Source: Toxoplasma gondii ME49
Lineage: Eukaryota; Apicomplexa; Conoidasida; Eucoccidiorida; Sarcocystidae
DNA length: 64,000 nt
Direction of reading: 5' to 3'
NCBI RefSeq assembly: GCF_000006565.2
Contig: NC_031468.1
Location: forward strand, 1,264,747 to 1,328,746
In this document: piece by piece, positions 39,501-48,610 of the stretch
Layout of the letters: each line of letters opens with the position of its first letter
Position numbering within the stretch: position 1 is the first letter of the stretch
Translations under genes and position numbers: made by a program
Notes under the pieces: generated by a model
Seen by the model: only the letters and a program-made list of their open reading frames with translations
Database searches by the model: none
Told to the model about the DNA's origin: nothing

Positions 39501-40812
39501 CCGCAGGATCTGTATTAGGTTCATGAAAGCAGGGGAGAAAATTTGGGGACTCCACCGGTTTCCCCTGGGGGTTTGTCAAAACTCGTTCATGGCAGGGAAC
39601 GAGAGACCGCTGCCTAGCTGTTGACTCTGCGTCACCACTCTCACATTCGGAGTCGTCGTCTTGCATGCTGTTTCCTACTGTCATCTCTGTTCTCTCGTCC
39701 TTCTTGATCGACGTCATCACCACGCAAGCACCCCCTTCGCTCCCTCCTCGCCCGAGTTCGTCTTCCAAGAGTTGCTCTTGCGGATCTCTCAACTCGCCTA
39801 TCTTCACCTGCCATCCTGCTTGCTGATTCTCCACTTCTCCGTCTCTCCTCTCCTCTTTGGGGTCCTGAAAATCAGCTCTTCTTCCACCCTCTTGTTTGCG
39901 CCGCTGCTGCCACTTGCCGCTTTGGCCCGCCAGACCTTCTTGAGTTCTCAGGCTGAGCTCGCTGCCTGTGTGCCTCCGATTTGTTGGGCTGCGTTGTGCG
40001 TCCCCAGCGTCCCTCCGCAGCATCGCTATCTCCCTGCGCGTCTCGCGGTCGTCCTTCCCTCCGTCGATGTTTCTTGGTCTTCCTCTCGACTCGTTCAAAA
40101 ACTGGAGAGGGTGCGACGGAGGCGGGAGAATGGCACCTCGTCTCGCGCTTTGCAGAGTGAGAAGAAGATTGGTTCGAGAGAAAGGACGAAACACCGTCGG
40201 GTCTGTGACGCGAGCAAACAGACGAGCTTCGTCGGCGTTGACGCTAGCGGAGTCTTCTTCTCTCTTGAGCTTCTCAAAGGCCCACGCCCACATGCCCTCA
40301 CTCGCATCAGGCGCCGCGGCCCTCAATGGAGACACCGACGGCGACAGCGACGCAGGAGAGGCTGAAAACGCGCAAGGGAAAGAGGAACAGACGGAAGAGG
40401 AAGAGAGAGAAGACGAGGCAGACGAATGACTGGAAGACGAATACAACGAAGACGCAGAAGGAAAGGAAGACGAAGCGGAAGGAGAGAGGGCAGGGAGACC
40501 GCAGGGAAAGAGACTGGAAGAAGAGAAGTTGCGGCTCTGCGACGTTCGCTGATCTTTGTTCCTCTCTCGGCGAGAAGAGACAGAAGACTGCGAAACAAAC
40601 AGAGGCAGGAGGCTGGAAGGAAGGACGGCATGCTCTTGGCGGGAGCTACTTGAGGGAGAAGAGACGGAACTCGCTATCGCATGCACTCTCTCTGAAAGCG
40701 AAAGAGGGCGCAACCAACGGCAGGGATCGGACGGCGGCAACTCCCAAAGGACGGGAGAGAAACACGGAGAAGCTTCCGGTGAGGAAGAGAGCGGAGACGT
40801 ATCAAGAACCAT
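27537..40812 (-). CDS. DCAF5-like WD40 protein (CUL4-DDB1 adaptor type), ten exons, about 2305 aa
   Basis: Exons on the minus strand: 40812-39125, 38243-38101, 37323-37244, 36751-36576, 35261-31697, 31249-31139, 30068-29944, 29818-29681, 29085-29020, 28362-27537. All phases match and the sum is 2306 codons. After a 550-residue Ser-rich N-terminus the WD40 repeats begin: GHYGCVNAI joins FSTDGTILGSGGDDKRVLLW, then HQENIFGVVFD, YVLTCGNDGLVTRVSM, VETFDFR, LMLLILTRKPPLVY, HIAIGSEDKRVHVWRLPD, LSGHLSIVN and LATCGIERMIRLW. Their order and wording follow DCAF5/DCAF6-type proteins, including a late ESLENMDVISHFNRLA block where those have a phenylalanine-rich helix. FDFR replaces the WDxR motif that contacts DDB1. 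Residues about 727-1850, inside the propeller, are Ser/Arg/Glu-rich insertion. The last exon is acidic, then Arg-rich. The inferred role is a substrate receptor of a cullin-4 ubiquitin ligase. The weakest splice sites are the exon 5 acceptor and the exon 8 donor (GTAGGC). Confidence 0.85.
30640..30900 (-). other. AT-rich island inside a DCAF5-like gene intron
   Basis: This part of the intron between the exons ending at 31139 and starting at 30068 is clearly richer in A and T than its surroundings. It shows no ORF or recognised element. Confidence 0.5.
31448..31461 (+). repeat. CA dinucleotide microsatellite
   Basis: Seven CA units within an intron of the DCAF5-like gene. Confidence 0.9.
38303..38552 (+). 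repeat. Degenerate tetranucleotide repeat tract (CTAC/CTGT/TATC family)
   Basis: About 250 bases built from drifting four-base units such as CTAC, CTGC and CTAT on the plus strand. It lies in the first intron of the DCAF5-like gene, between 38244 and 39124. Confidence 0.75.
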
Positions 40813-40948
40813 CGTTGCGAACCAGAGTGCACCAAAAGACCGTGAGACATGAATCTCATGACAGCTCGGCTCTGCAATACCTCACCGTCTCCACTGATAC
40901 AGACTCGCAGCCACTGTGTATGTCAGTCTGCCGACAGGACTCTACATC

Positions 40949-40972
40949 TATACATGCATATATGCATGTATA
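40949..40972. repeat. Perfect 24-bp palindrome upstream of the DCAF5-like gene
   Basis: The left half TATACATGCATA is followed directly by its exact reverse complement with no spacer. It lies about 137 bases 5' of the ATG at 40812 and contains two overlapping copies of the core ATGCAT. It could be a regulatory palindrome or simply part of the TATA/CATA-rich stretch that continues to about 41000. Confidence 0.8.
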
Positions 40973-43087
40973 CATGAGTATACATATACGCATATATACT
41001 AGGATTCTTCTCGCCTCCAGAAGATTTATTTTAGTTCTGTGCCTGGACGTGCTGCGGGGTTGTTCTTGTTCCTTTCTCTCGCAAATATTCCTCTTTCCGT
41101 GTAGAACGCTTATCGGCGATTGTCCCTCCGACCAAAGCAATCCTGTCCGATTTCCACCCGTACCCCTTGCCAGCTGGAGCGACACCCCACTTGAGGTGTA
41201 CGCACAGCGAGGAGTACTGGAGACCAGGCGTGCGACCAGAGAGAGAGAGAGGGAGATTCCTTCAGGCTTCCACGCCCTTCTCTTGAAGTGATCGTTCTCT
41301 CTTTGTTACGGACTTTTGGAGACACAATCCGGGGTGCTGCTGTTCATGGGGGCGCGAGGAGACATGAGGGAATAAACGATTTAGAGGAGACAACGCAGAG
41401 GCATCGATGTGACCTGGAGAAATCGCGGTCGACATGTCTTCACAGGGGAACGGATGGGGACAGAACGGAAAGTCAGAAAAACCGCGAAAGTAGAGAAGAT
41501 CGATTTGCGGCTGTCGTGTTGGAGGGAAGAACGAAGAAACTGAGGCCTCCAGGAAAGACGTAAGCAAGAAAGACAAAGGAAAACTGGCGAACGTGTGACC
41601 TCAGAGACAAGCGTAAATTAACGCCAGGGGAGAGTGGCCAGCACGAGCCTTTAACGAGGAAAGAGACACAACAGCGACAGCCGCTGTCCGATGGGGTCCA
41701 CCGTCGAAGGGTATCTCCTGGGGACGGACATGGAAGAGAAGAAAACTCGAGACGATTCGACGCGAGTGGCAACGCGTTCACCGCCGAAGCCTTCCTCTCG
41801 AACTGGAGAGAAAGACAGGAAGTCGATGACGAGTTTGACGAGGTCGTTCAGAGTTTGGGGAGAAGAGAAGAAAAGTGACAGAGGGCGGCGCCTCAAAGAG
41901 ACCCGTGTGGGATCGTGGGAAACGGACAAGTTCACTGTCTTTTTATCAACGTTCCGATTCGTGGAACACACCTCCTGCCTCAAGCGTTCGTTGCCTGTCG
42001 CCGGAACGAACAGACAGAACACCGAAATCAAGCGTCGTCTGCCGAATGGAGAGCAAGCACGCTACTCCTTCTCATCCGAGACACCGAAGGCACAAAAAGG
42101 CGAAGACGGCGATTCTTCAACGGGAATGCTTCTCTAGTACAAGAGTGAGGAAGGACGCTCGAGCCACACAGCCACAGACGCCTGACGCACAGCGTCAGCT
42201 CACTGACGAGATACTGGAGAACGGTCGGAGATGAAGGAAATCAAAGATTAGAGTGCTGCCGAGAAGGCCTGAGAGAAGAGCTACTTCAGTCAGATTTGAG
42301 CGAGGCAGAAAAAAAGTCTCTCAGCGCAGCTCTTCTTCGGAGAGAGACGCGACACTCCCCAGGGAAAAGCATCCATTCACCGAAAAAGGAAGAAAGCGAG
42401 AAGGAGTGGAAGCGCATTTCCGACTCACACAAGCGAAGGCGTGCGAAAGGAAAAGGGGCAAGGACATTTTTTTTGCGTACTCGAGTTCGTTCGAGAATTT
42501 GTCAAAGGTCACTCGTTTACCAGACGCAGCTTTCGCGAAAGGAAACCCCCGTAGATGCGGGTGTCGAGCCTACTTCAGAGGCAAATGCGCGAATAAGATG
42601 CAGAATAAGAGGAAGCTGACAAGATTTGTCGTCAAGAAGCGAACGATGGTGTGAGAAAAAGACTCAGCTGGAATTGTGCAGAAATGAATCTCCGGAGACT
42701 TGTCTCAAACGACTAGCATCGACTACACTTGCAGGAGTGGTGGAAGGCAGGAGACGGATGAAATCCCGTTTTCCTTGACGAAAAAGACGCCCTCTCGTCC
42801 ACTTGTTCGTCGAACGAAGGGATTCAAGTTCCCTTATCAACTGCGGAATACGATACAATCATTCTTATCTAAATAGGTGTACAAAAGGTGTCTTGTCTGT
42901 CACGGTTATTGTGACGAGGAAACCAAGTTGGCTAGAAGTCGCATGCAGAGCCATATGCAACGACTCTGTCGTTCGTTAAAGCGTTCCTTCAGTGATTTTG
43001 GGGAGTAGATCGCCGCCTTCTTGATGCCGTTCCTCTGTTTTTCTCGAGTTTTTTTTGGGTTCCCACCGTCACTTCTCGACAAGATAC

Positions 43088-43222
43088 ATGAATCAAGAGA
43101 ACGGCAAGTGGCTAAGTGACTGCAAGCGTCGTCTCCGTGTTCCGCTAGACGCAGAAAAGGAAGAATTTGAACAGCTTTTCAAGCTGTTGAATTTGAATCC
43201 CGTTCGCAAGCCCAACAAGTGA
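43088..43222 (+). CDS. Small ORF of 44 codons, possible 5' exon or upstream peptide
   Basis: The ATG at 43088 opens a 44-residue frame starting MNQENGKWLSDCKRR and ending NPVRKPNK. The composition is normal and helical-looking, unlike the low-complexity ORFs around it. It lies about 575 bases 5' of the PEN-2 start called here. One internal donor-like GTGACT after nine codons (MNQENGKWL) would join in frame to an acceptor at about 43940 just before the PEN-2 homology. It could therefore be the true first exon of that gene, an upstream ORF, or chance. Confidence 0.25.
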   Translation: MNQENGKWLSDCKRRLRVPLDAEKEEFEQLFKLLNLNPVRKPNK

Positions 43223-43663
43223 CATATCCGTTGCCACAGTGCTTGACGCACCTTTATGTCTCGTTTTTACACACTCGCTAACCCAGCCAACTGTGCGAGG
43301 CGTTTCTCGCCTTGTTTTGCCTCTCCGCGGATTAAGGTTTCAGAGACAGGAGCAGGAGCCTTACCCGAAGGGCAGAAGAGTCTCGTCTACTGCGCCATGT
43401 TTGTCTTGAATCATGCGTTCTCTATGCCCCTGGTTTCTTCCTTGGTAAATCCGTTTGAGAGATTTAACACACACCGGTGCTGAAGGAACTTCGTCCCCGG
43501 ATTTCGGGCAACAGAAGAGAAAATGCGGTCAAAGCGAGCCTCCCTGTTTCCTGACGACCACAAAAGTGCATAGGGAACAGAAAAAAGCCGTAAACGCGTA
43601 CGTCTGCCCCACAGCCATAAGGCGAGTCTACTGGACCCGTTCCTCCCTTCTTTGTCTTCATCG

Positions 43664-46002
43664 ATGACTCTTGTTCCCTCTCCTTCCTCTTCTTCTTCCT
43701 CCTGTTCTTCCTCTTCGTCTTCCTCTTCTTCCTCTTCCTCTTCTTCCTCTTCCTCTTCTTCCTCTTCTTCCTCTTCTTCCTCTTCTTCCTCTTCTTCCTC
43801 TTCCTCTTCTTCTTCCTCTTCTTCCTCTTCTTCCTCTTCCTCTTCTTCTTCCTCTTCCTCTTCTTCTTCCTCTTCCTCTTCCTCTTCCTCTTCTTCGTCT
43901 TCATCTGCCTCACATCTGCCTGCATCTCACCGTTCTTCAGCGCCATTGAGGAAGGCGGCGTTTGCCACTCTGGAAGAGTACCTCAGAGTTGCGAGGATCT
44001 ACTTTTTCGCAGGCTTTTGTTTCCTTCCGATTCTGTGGTTCCTCAACGTCCGCATGTTCACAGAAAGCCGCTTAACTCTCTTGTCTCTCCGAGTACACTC
44101 TGCCATTCAGGAATCTCAGAGAGTAAACAGCGATCCCGAGAAGGGAGACAGGCGAGAGAAAAACAGAAGAAGGAAGGAAGACTCATCCCCGACGGAAGGC
44201 GCCGCAAGGCTCTCGACCTCTCCGGTGCTCTCTTCTTCTCTAGATAGCGAACTTCGACTAGACTTGCAAGCCGTGCGAAGGAAAGACGATGCAGAAGACC
44301 AGCAAGAAGAACGCGAAGCACGCAAGAGAGAAGCAGAACAAGAAGGAGAGGAAGAACAACAGAGAGGAGACGAAGAGGACGACGAACGAGAACGAGAACT
44401 AGAAGCGGAGAGGGAAAGAGAACAGGATGGCGAAGAACAGGAGAGACAAGGAGGGGCGTATCGGTTGACACGAAGAGATGCTCTGAAAAAACTTCAAGAC
44501 CTACGCTCTTGTGAGACGAGAACACAAACCACTTTGAATTCGATTGTATCTTACGAAGTTCTACAAGAAGATCAAAACGCTGACGGGGACGGCCTGTGTC
44601 TCTTTCACATAGCCCTTTGAAATAAAATGCACTCTTAGGGACGCGTGAAGCGAGCGACGTGCAGCTTGCTTCTTTGTCGACAAGTAGATCGGTGGTTGAA
44701 AAGAGGTAGAGACTGTTGCATTTCTCGTTACCGCAGTGAGCAAACAGAGGGTCTCTATCTACGTCTCCTTCTCCTGCTTTCAGCGAACGCGAGGTGGGGT
44801 TCAAAACGACGCAGCCAGCCTTTCGCTTGTGCACGCAACTCGCATTTTGCCCTTTTGCTTGCGTCTTCTCCATCTTCTCCTTGGCAGATGCTTCAAAGTC
44901 GAGACGCGCCCTCTGGGGCAGTGGTGCGCTTCTTTTGGTGAGCAGTCGTTTCTGCTGTCCCCGATTTTTTTAAACGAACTGCGGGAGGGAACAGAAGGAC
45001 CATGGAGCCAGCCGGACGGAACGCTGCACATCGTCAGTGGAGGTTCCTAGGTTTGGATGCACTCTCCTTTTCTGTGGTGAATCCGCTCTGGATGGGAGCA
45101 CTGGCTCGAGCGCCCCGGAAGATGGGATGTCCCTGTACACTTAGAAAGGCTGATCATGAAAAAAAGAGAAACAGAAGAGCGGCAAAGGGACAAACTGAAA
45201 GGTGGAGGATTGCGTCGGACGATCGGAGGAACATAGATGAAAGACGTCTCTCTGTTCGTCTAATTATCTGACTGTCTCTACGAGTTACTTTTCGAGGACG
45301 ATACGTAACGGACGGCACACTGAGACCCTGAAAATAGTTCCTTATCACATCAGAGGCCTTTATCAGGGTAAATCCGTTAGTTGAAGAAATACACAAACAC
45401 AAATCTTAACGTTATTCAGTTTTCCTGCGTCATCGTGTCCGTAATGTATATATATATATATATATATAATCAGCATCAATCGTTTCAAAAATGGATCGGT
45501 CTGAGGGTGGCTTGAGTTCTTTTTCTGGGTCTTTCAACCGTAGTCATGAGTGTGTGTCTCTCCTCATTTTTTCGGTGCTCTTCAGATTTGGGCCGTCACG
45601 TTTCAAGTACTTTGCGCTTCAAACGCCGCATGGAGCGAGTTCTTTCGTCTCCCTTGCCCTCCGCCTTTTCTCAGTTGTCTTTCACGTGCTTGTACACCCT
45701 CGTCTCTGCCTTATTCCCCGTCTGTCGGCTGTGCTTCAATTGCTTCTCCGTCGTCCTCTTCATTCGGCGATGTCCCACCTTCTCTCACACCAGTCTCTGT
45801 CTCGCCGTCAGGTTTCCCTGCACTGGTTGTTGACTCGATTTCTCTTTCTTCTTCTGCCTCTTCTCCACATTTCCCTTCCTCCTCTTCTTCCGCTTTTCCT
45901 CTCTCTGCGTCTGCCTCTTTGCGTCGCGCAGCCTCCCCAGGCGCCTCTCTGCAGCTGAGGGATTATCGAGAGGCCGCGCGAGCGCGTGCAGACGAGGGCT
46001 GA
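43664..46002 (+). CDS. PEN-2 homologue (presenilin enhancer 2, gamma-secretase subunit), three exons
   Basis: Exons are 43664-44510, 44888-44937 and 45586-46002, with phases 1 and 0, giving 437 residues. Residues 107-128 (LRVARIYFFAGFCFLPILWFLN) closely match the first hydrophobic segment of PEN-2 (human: [20 protein letters not shown]). The 50-base exon 2 plus the start of exon 3 read SRRALWGSGALLLIWAVTFQ, equivalent to the human segment from YVWRSAVGF to ITIFQ. AAWSEFFRL then stands where PEN-2 ends with its GDYLSF motif. PEN-2 stabilises presenilin and is needed for its endoproteolysis in gamma-secretase, in the ER/Golgi membranes. PEN-2 is normally about 100 residues. Here there is a poly-Ser leader, about 150 charged residues between the two membrane regions, and a Ser/Pro/Ala tail. 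The poly-Ser leader and tail may partly be intron or untranslated, and the ATG at 43664 has a poor context. Confidence 0.8.
43680..43905 (+). repeat. Long polypyrimidine (TCTTCC)n tract, read as poly-serine
   Basis: About 225 bases made almost only of C and T on the plus strand, built from TCT and TCC triplets. In the PEN-2 frame it encodes some 70 consecutive serines; the antisense reads Lys/Arg. Pure pyrimidine composition ahead of the acceptor-like TTCTTCAG near 43939 also fits an intronic polypyrimidine tract. Confidence 0.95.
45447..45468 (+). repeat. TA dinucleotide microsatellite
   Basis: Eleven TA units in the intron before the third PEN-2 exon. Confidence 0.9.
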
Positions 46003-46329
46003 GAGGGCCAGAGTCTCCGAGAATCTGGGAAGGTCACTTTGTCTCTTCTCTGCAGACTGATGCAAGGCTGTATGCAAAACGTGGATTTTTGCGGTGTGGA
46101 CTAACATGCAGCAGACCCAGGGAACAACACAATGTGCTGATGGCTCTCTGCTCCGACGGTTGGCGGAGTGTCGCGTTCGACTGTGCAGAAGGAGGGGAAA
46201 AGGCCTTTGAAGCGAACGCGGTCTGCGTTTACGCATTTGCCTCGTTGGCAGAACCGGTTCATGGACGTTGACACCCGACGTCGCCTGAAGTCGCATGTTG
46301 TTTCAGCTGACATGTTCACTTGCGAGGCG

Positions 46330-46480
46330 TATGTATAGAAAGGTGGAGAATCGTAGACAGATAGATAGCTGTCGAGAGATGCAAAAAGAAATAGAGAGGC
46401 GTGGACAGGTGTAGAAAAAACAGAGGCATAGAGAGATTTGGATAGAAAAAGATAAATAGAAATATATAGGTCTTAGAGGT
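46330..46480 (+). repeat. Degenerate GATA/TAGA-type tetranucleotide tract
   Basis: Drifting repeats such as ATAGATAGAT and ATAGAGAG on the plus strand over about 150 bases, in non-coding DNA. Confidence 0.6.
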
Positions 46481-47007
46481 GAACGGCGGAGTATATGACG
46501 AATGTTTGATGCGCATCGGCAAGAACCGACGTTTGCTCCGTCGCTGCTTCCTTCCATCTCCGTAACATATTTGCACTCTGATGGAGTGGGGCTTTGGCTC
46601 CGTTTGCGTCCGGTCTAAGTGCCTGAGTCTGTTTTCTTCTCTTGGAAGAGGCGTGAAAGTTGTGGCACATGGTGTCCGATTAGGTAAGATCAGCTTGGTT
46701 TAGAAGGCTCTATTTCTCGCGACATCACCATAGTCTATTTCATAATCACTTTTGAGGACGGTATGGAGAATGGGGATTGACAGCTGCAGTAGGGTTTTCC
46801 TGGATATGGTCCCTGCAGAATACGCCTGCTTTCAGAATTTAGACGGCAGACTCACATCCCTAGCAAGACAGGGTCTTTTCGGTGGTCAAAATAACAATAC
46901 CGGAAACAAACGATTTTTCCTTGTGCACACACTCTCCGGGTAAGACACGAGTTTTTACTGTTCACTAAAGAAAATTGGAAATAGGCGGGCGCATTAGTTC
47001 TTGGGGA

Positions 47008-47210
47008 AACGGTAAGCTTGGATGCACAGATGGGCATCATTAACCCTTGTTCGTTTTCTACCAGCTTAACAACTCCGTCTAGCTTAAAGGGTCCTTTGTT
47101 TAGGGCAGCGTCAAACAAATCTAACTTACTATCAACTGTGATGCACTGATGGTCATCATTATCCTTACACGCTTTCTACCTACTCGATTCTTCAAATTAA
47201 GGCAAGGAGC
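47008..47210 (-). repeat. Imperfect tandem duplication of an ORF segment
   Basis: Two diverged copies about 120 bases apart share GATGCAC.GATGG.CATCATTA on the plus strand, followed by a similar run ending in AGG.CCTT. Read on the minus strand they give related peptides (GLMMPICASKLTVS and RIMMTISASQLIVS). The fact that the peptides resemble each other suggests the unit was once coding. Confidence 0.5.
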
Positions 47211-48099
47211 CTTCGGGGTAGGACTCGTGATAAGCAGAAGCAGGTGTCCGAAAGGGACGCAGGCGATTAAAGGAAAAAAGAAGTCAGTTTCTCCCCTCCA
47301 CGTCAGAGAGTATGTCAAGTCATCTAAACTGCAGAGTCGAGAAACCATTTACGCGTTAGCAGAGGAACATAGCAAACAGGCTAACATCGAATCAGAAATA
47401 TCTCAACAGGGTGAGAACAGCACACGCGAACGTGGAATAAGGAACGGCGCCCGATCTACAGCAGCGTGAACGAGAAGCAAAATCGAAGCTGGACTAAGAG
47501 TCCAGGCACGGGGTTCTAAAGTAAAGGGGGTTTCTTTTTGTTTTTCATGGCCCGTGTCGCTCCACCAAGATCGCTGCTGCATATAAGCCGACGGGCATTA
47601 GGAATCACGTTTCAGACAGAGACAAACAATTAGCGACAGCTCTTTTGATTTCCAAGAATGGAGATACAATCCGCAATATCGGCAACTCTGCTTCTATCTG
47701 CCTGAAGTGTATCATTTGGTTTTTAAACCTAGACCTGTTCTACAACGTGGACTTCAACATACATTTCTGTCTCAGCAGAGTGGGGTAAGGAACATTCATC
47801 CTGTTTTGCTTTCCGTTGTGAGACACCCCATCAGCCTTCTGTCGCAGCGTTGCCGAGATGCGACTGACGCAAATAACAGTCTTGAAACTGCAGGCACACT
47901 TAGAAGCTGGTGCTTGATATCGAGAGAATGCAGACGGACGAACATAATCAAATTTCTTACTGTAGCAAAGAAGTGCAGATTGACGCCAGGAATAAAGGAT
48001 CTTGCCATCGATCTGATGGCCGTTTGTATCCCCATTGGCACAGCTCAAATCGAATAAACAGAGACATTCTAGTACCTAGCGAACTGAACGTGACTCCAG

Positions 48100-48411
48100 C
48101 TAGACAAAAGAGACAGCCATGTTCCGTATGATCGCTGTACCACTGAATGGCAAAATACACCTAAAGTGTTGTCTTGGTGTAGACGCAGCAGCAAGCTGGT
48201 GCCGCTGTAGGCTTTCTGTTGCAATATTATTGATTTCTGTGCGTACGTCAAAAGGCAAAACCATTTCAGCTTTGAAGCTCTCGACGGTCGTACGATCACG
48301 CCTCTCCATGCAAATGAATTTCACGGCAAACCTCAACTTCGACTGGTCGATTGACGGCTTGTCGCCAAGATACAATCGTCCAAGATATGCTCTCTCTATT
48401 GCCGTTTCGCT
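48100..48411 (-). pseudogene. Kinase N-lobe-like fragment (possible rhoptry-kinase relic)
   Basis: An open stretch of about 103 codons bounded by in-frame stops, with no ATG-linked signal peptide. It contains LRFAVKFICMERRD, which resembles the beta-3 strand of a protein kinase with its AVK lysine. It is followed by TTVESFKAEM as a possible C-helix with its glutamate, and later HFRCILPFSG, similar to the RF.vPFd block of coccidian rhoptry kinases. No catalytic HRD or DFG segment could be followed downstream, where frames shift and stops appear. I read it as a decayed fragment. It could also be an isolated exon of an unknown gene. Confidence 0.35.
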
Positions 48412-48610
48412 CTATGGTCCCGCTACACTACAGAGATGAGATGGTTTCTGGGACATTGAGCAATACGCAAGATGCGTACCACAAAGAAGAGCCGGTTTAC
48501 AGGTGATTCTGAGATCAGCATCCTTCGGTCCCGGAAGATACTGTCTTAGAGAGTAAATTCACCGTCAGACACGCGAGCTACGACACACATAAATCGCTGC
48601 GCCTACTTAT

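Larger units (their letters stand above)
40813..43663. other. Intergenic region between divergent genes
   Basis: Holds the 5' flank of the DCAF5-like gene (-) and that of the PEN-2 gene (+). Several Arg/Lys/Ser-rich ORFs of 100-150 codons are present on the plus strand, but none has recognisable motifs or a convincing splice partner. The only small ORF I list separately is at 43088. Confidence 0.45.
46003..48099. other. Intergenic region, relatively AT-rich
   Basis: Lies between the 3' ends of the PEN-2 gene (+) and the 1569-residue gene (-). It is more AT-rich than the coding regions from about 46.7 kb on. It includes a degenerate GATA-like tract and an imperfect tandem repeat, but no gene I can defend. 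Two minus ORFs (46852-47118 and 47740-48048) look slightly protein-like and may be further debris of the kinase-like fragment next door. Confidence 0.45.

Noticed and set aside
40326..41291. 321-codon plus-strand ORF rich in Arg/Lys/Thr
   Set aside because: Its first half is antisense to the Ser-rich first exon of the DCAF5-like gene, and the rest runs into simple TATA/CATA-rich DNA.
43464..43946. 160-codon Lys/Arg-repeat ORF on the minus strand
   Set aside because: It is the antisense reading of the pyrimidine tract within the PEN-2 exon and has no sequence other than that repeat.
46852..48411. Nuclear copies of mitochondrial DNA, considered because the stretch is AT-rich
   Set aside because: I could not see cytochrome b, cox1 or cox3 segments in any frame. 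A direct nucleotide search would be needed to exclude short rRNA pieces.
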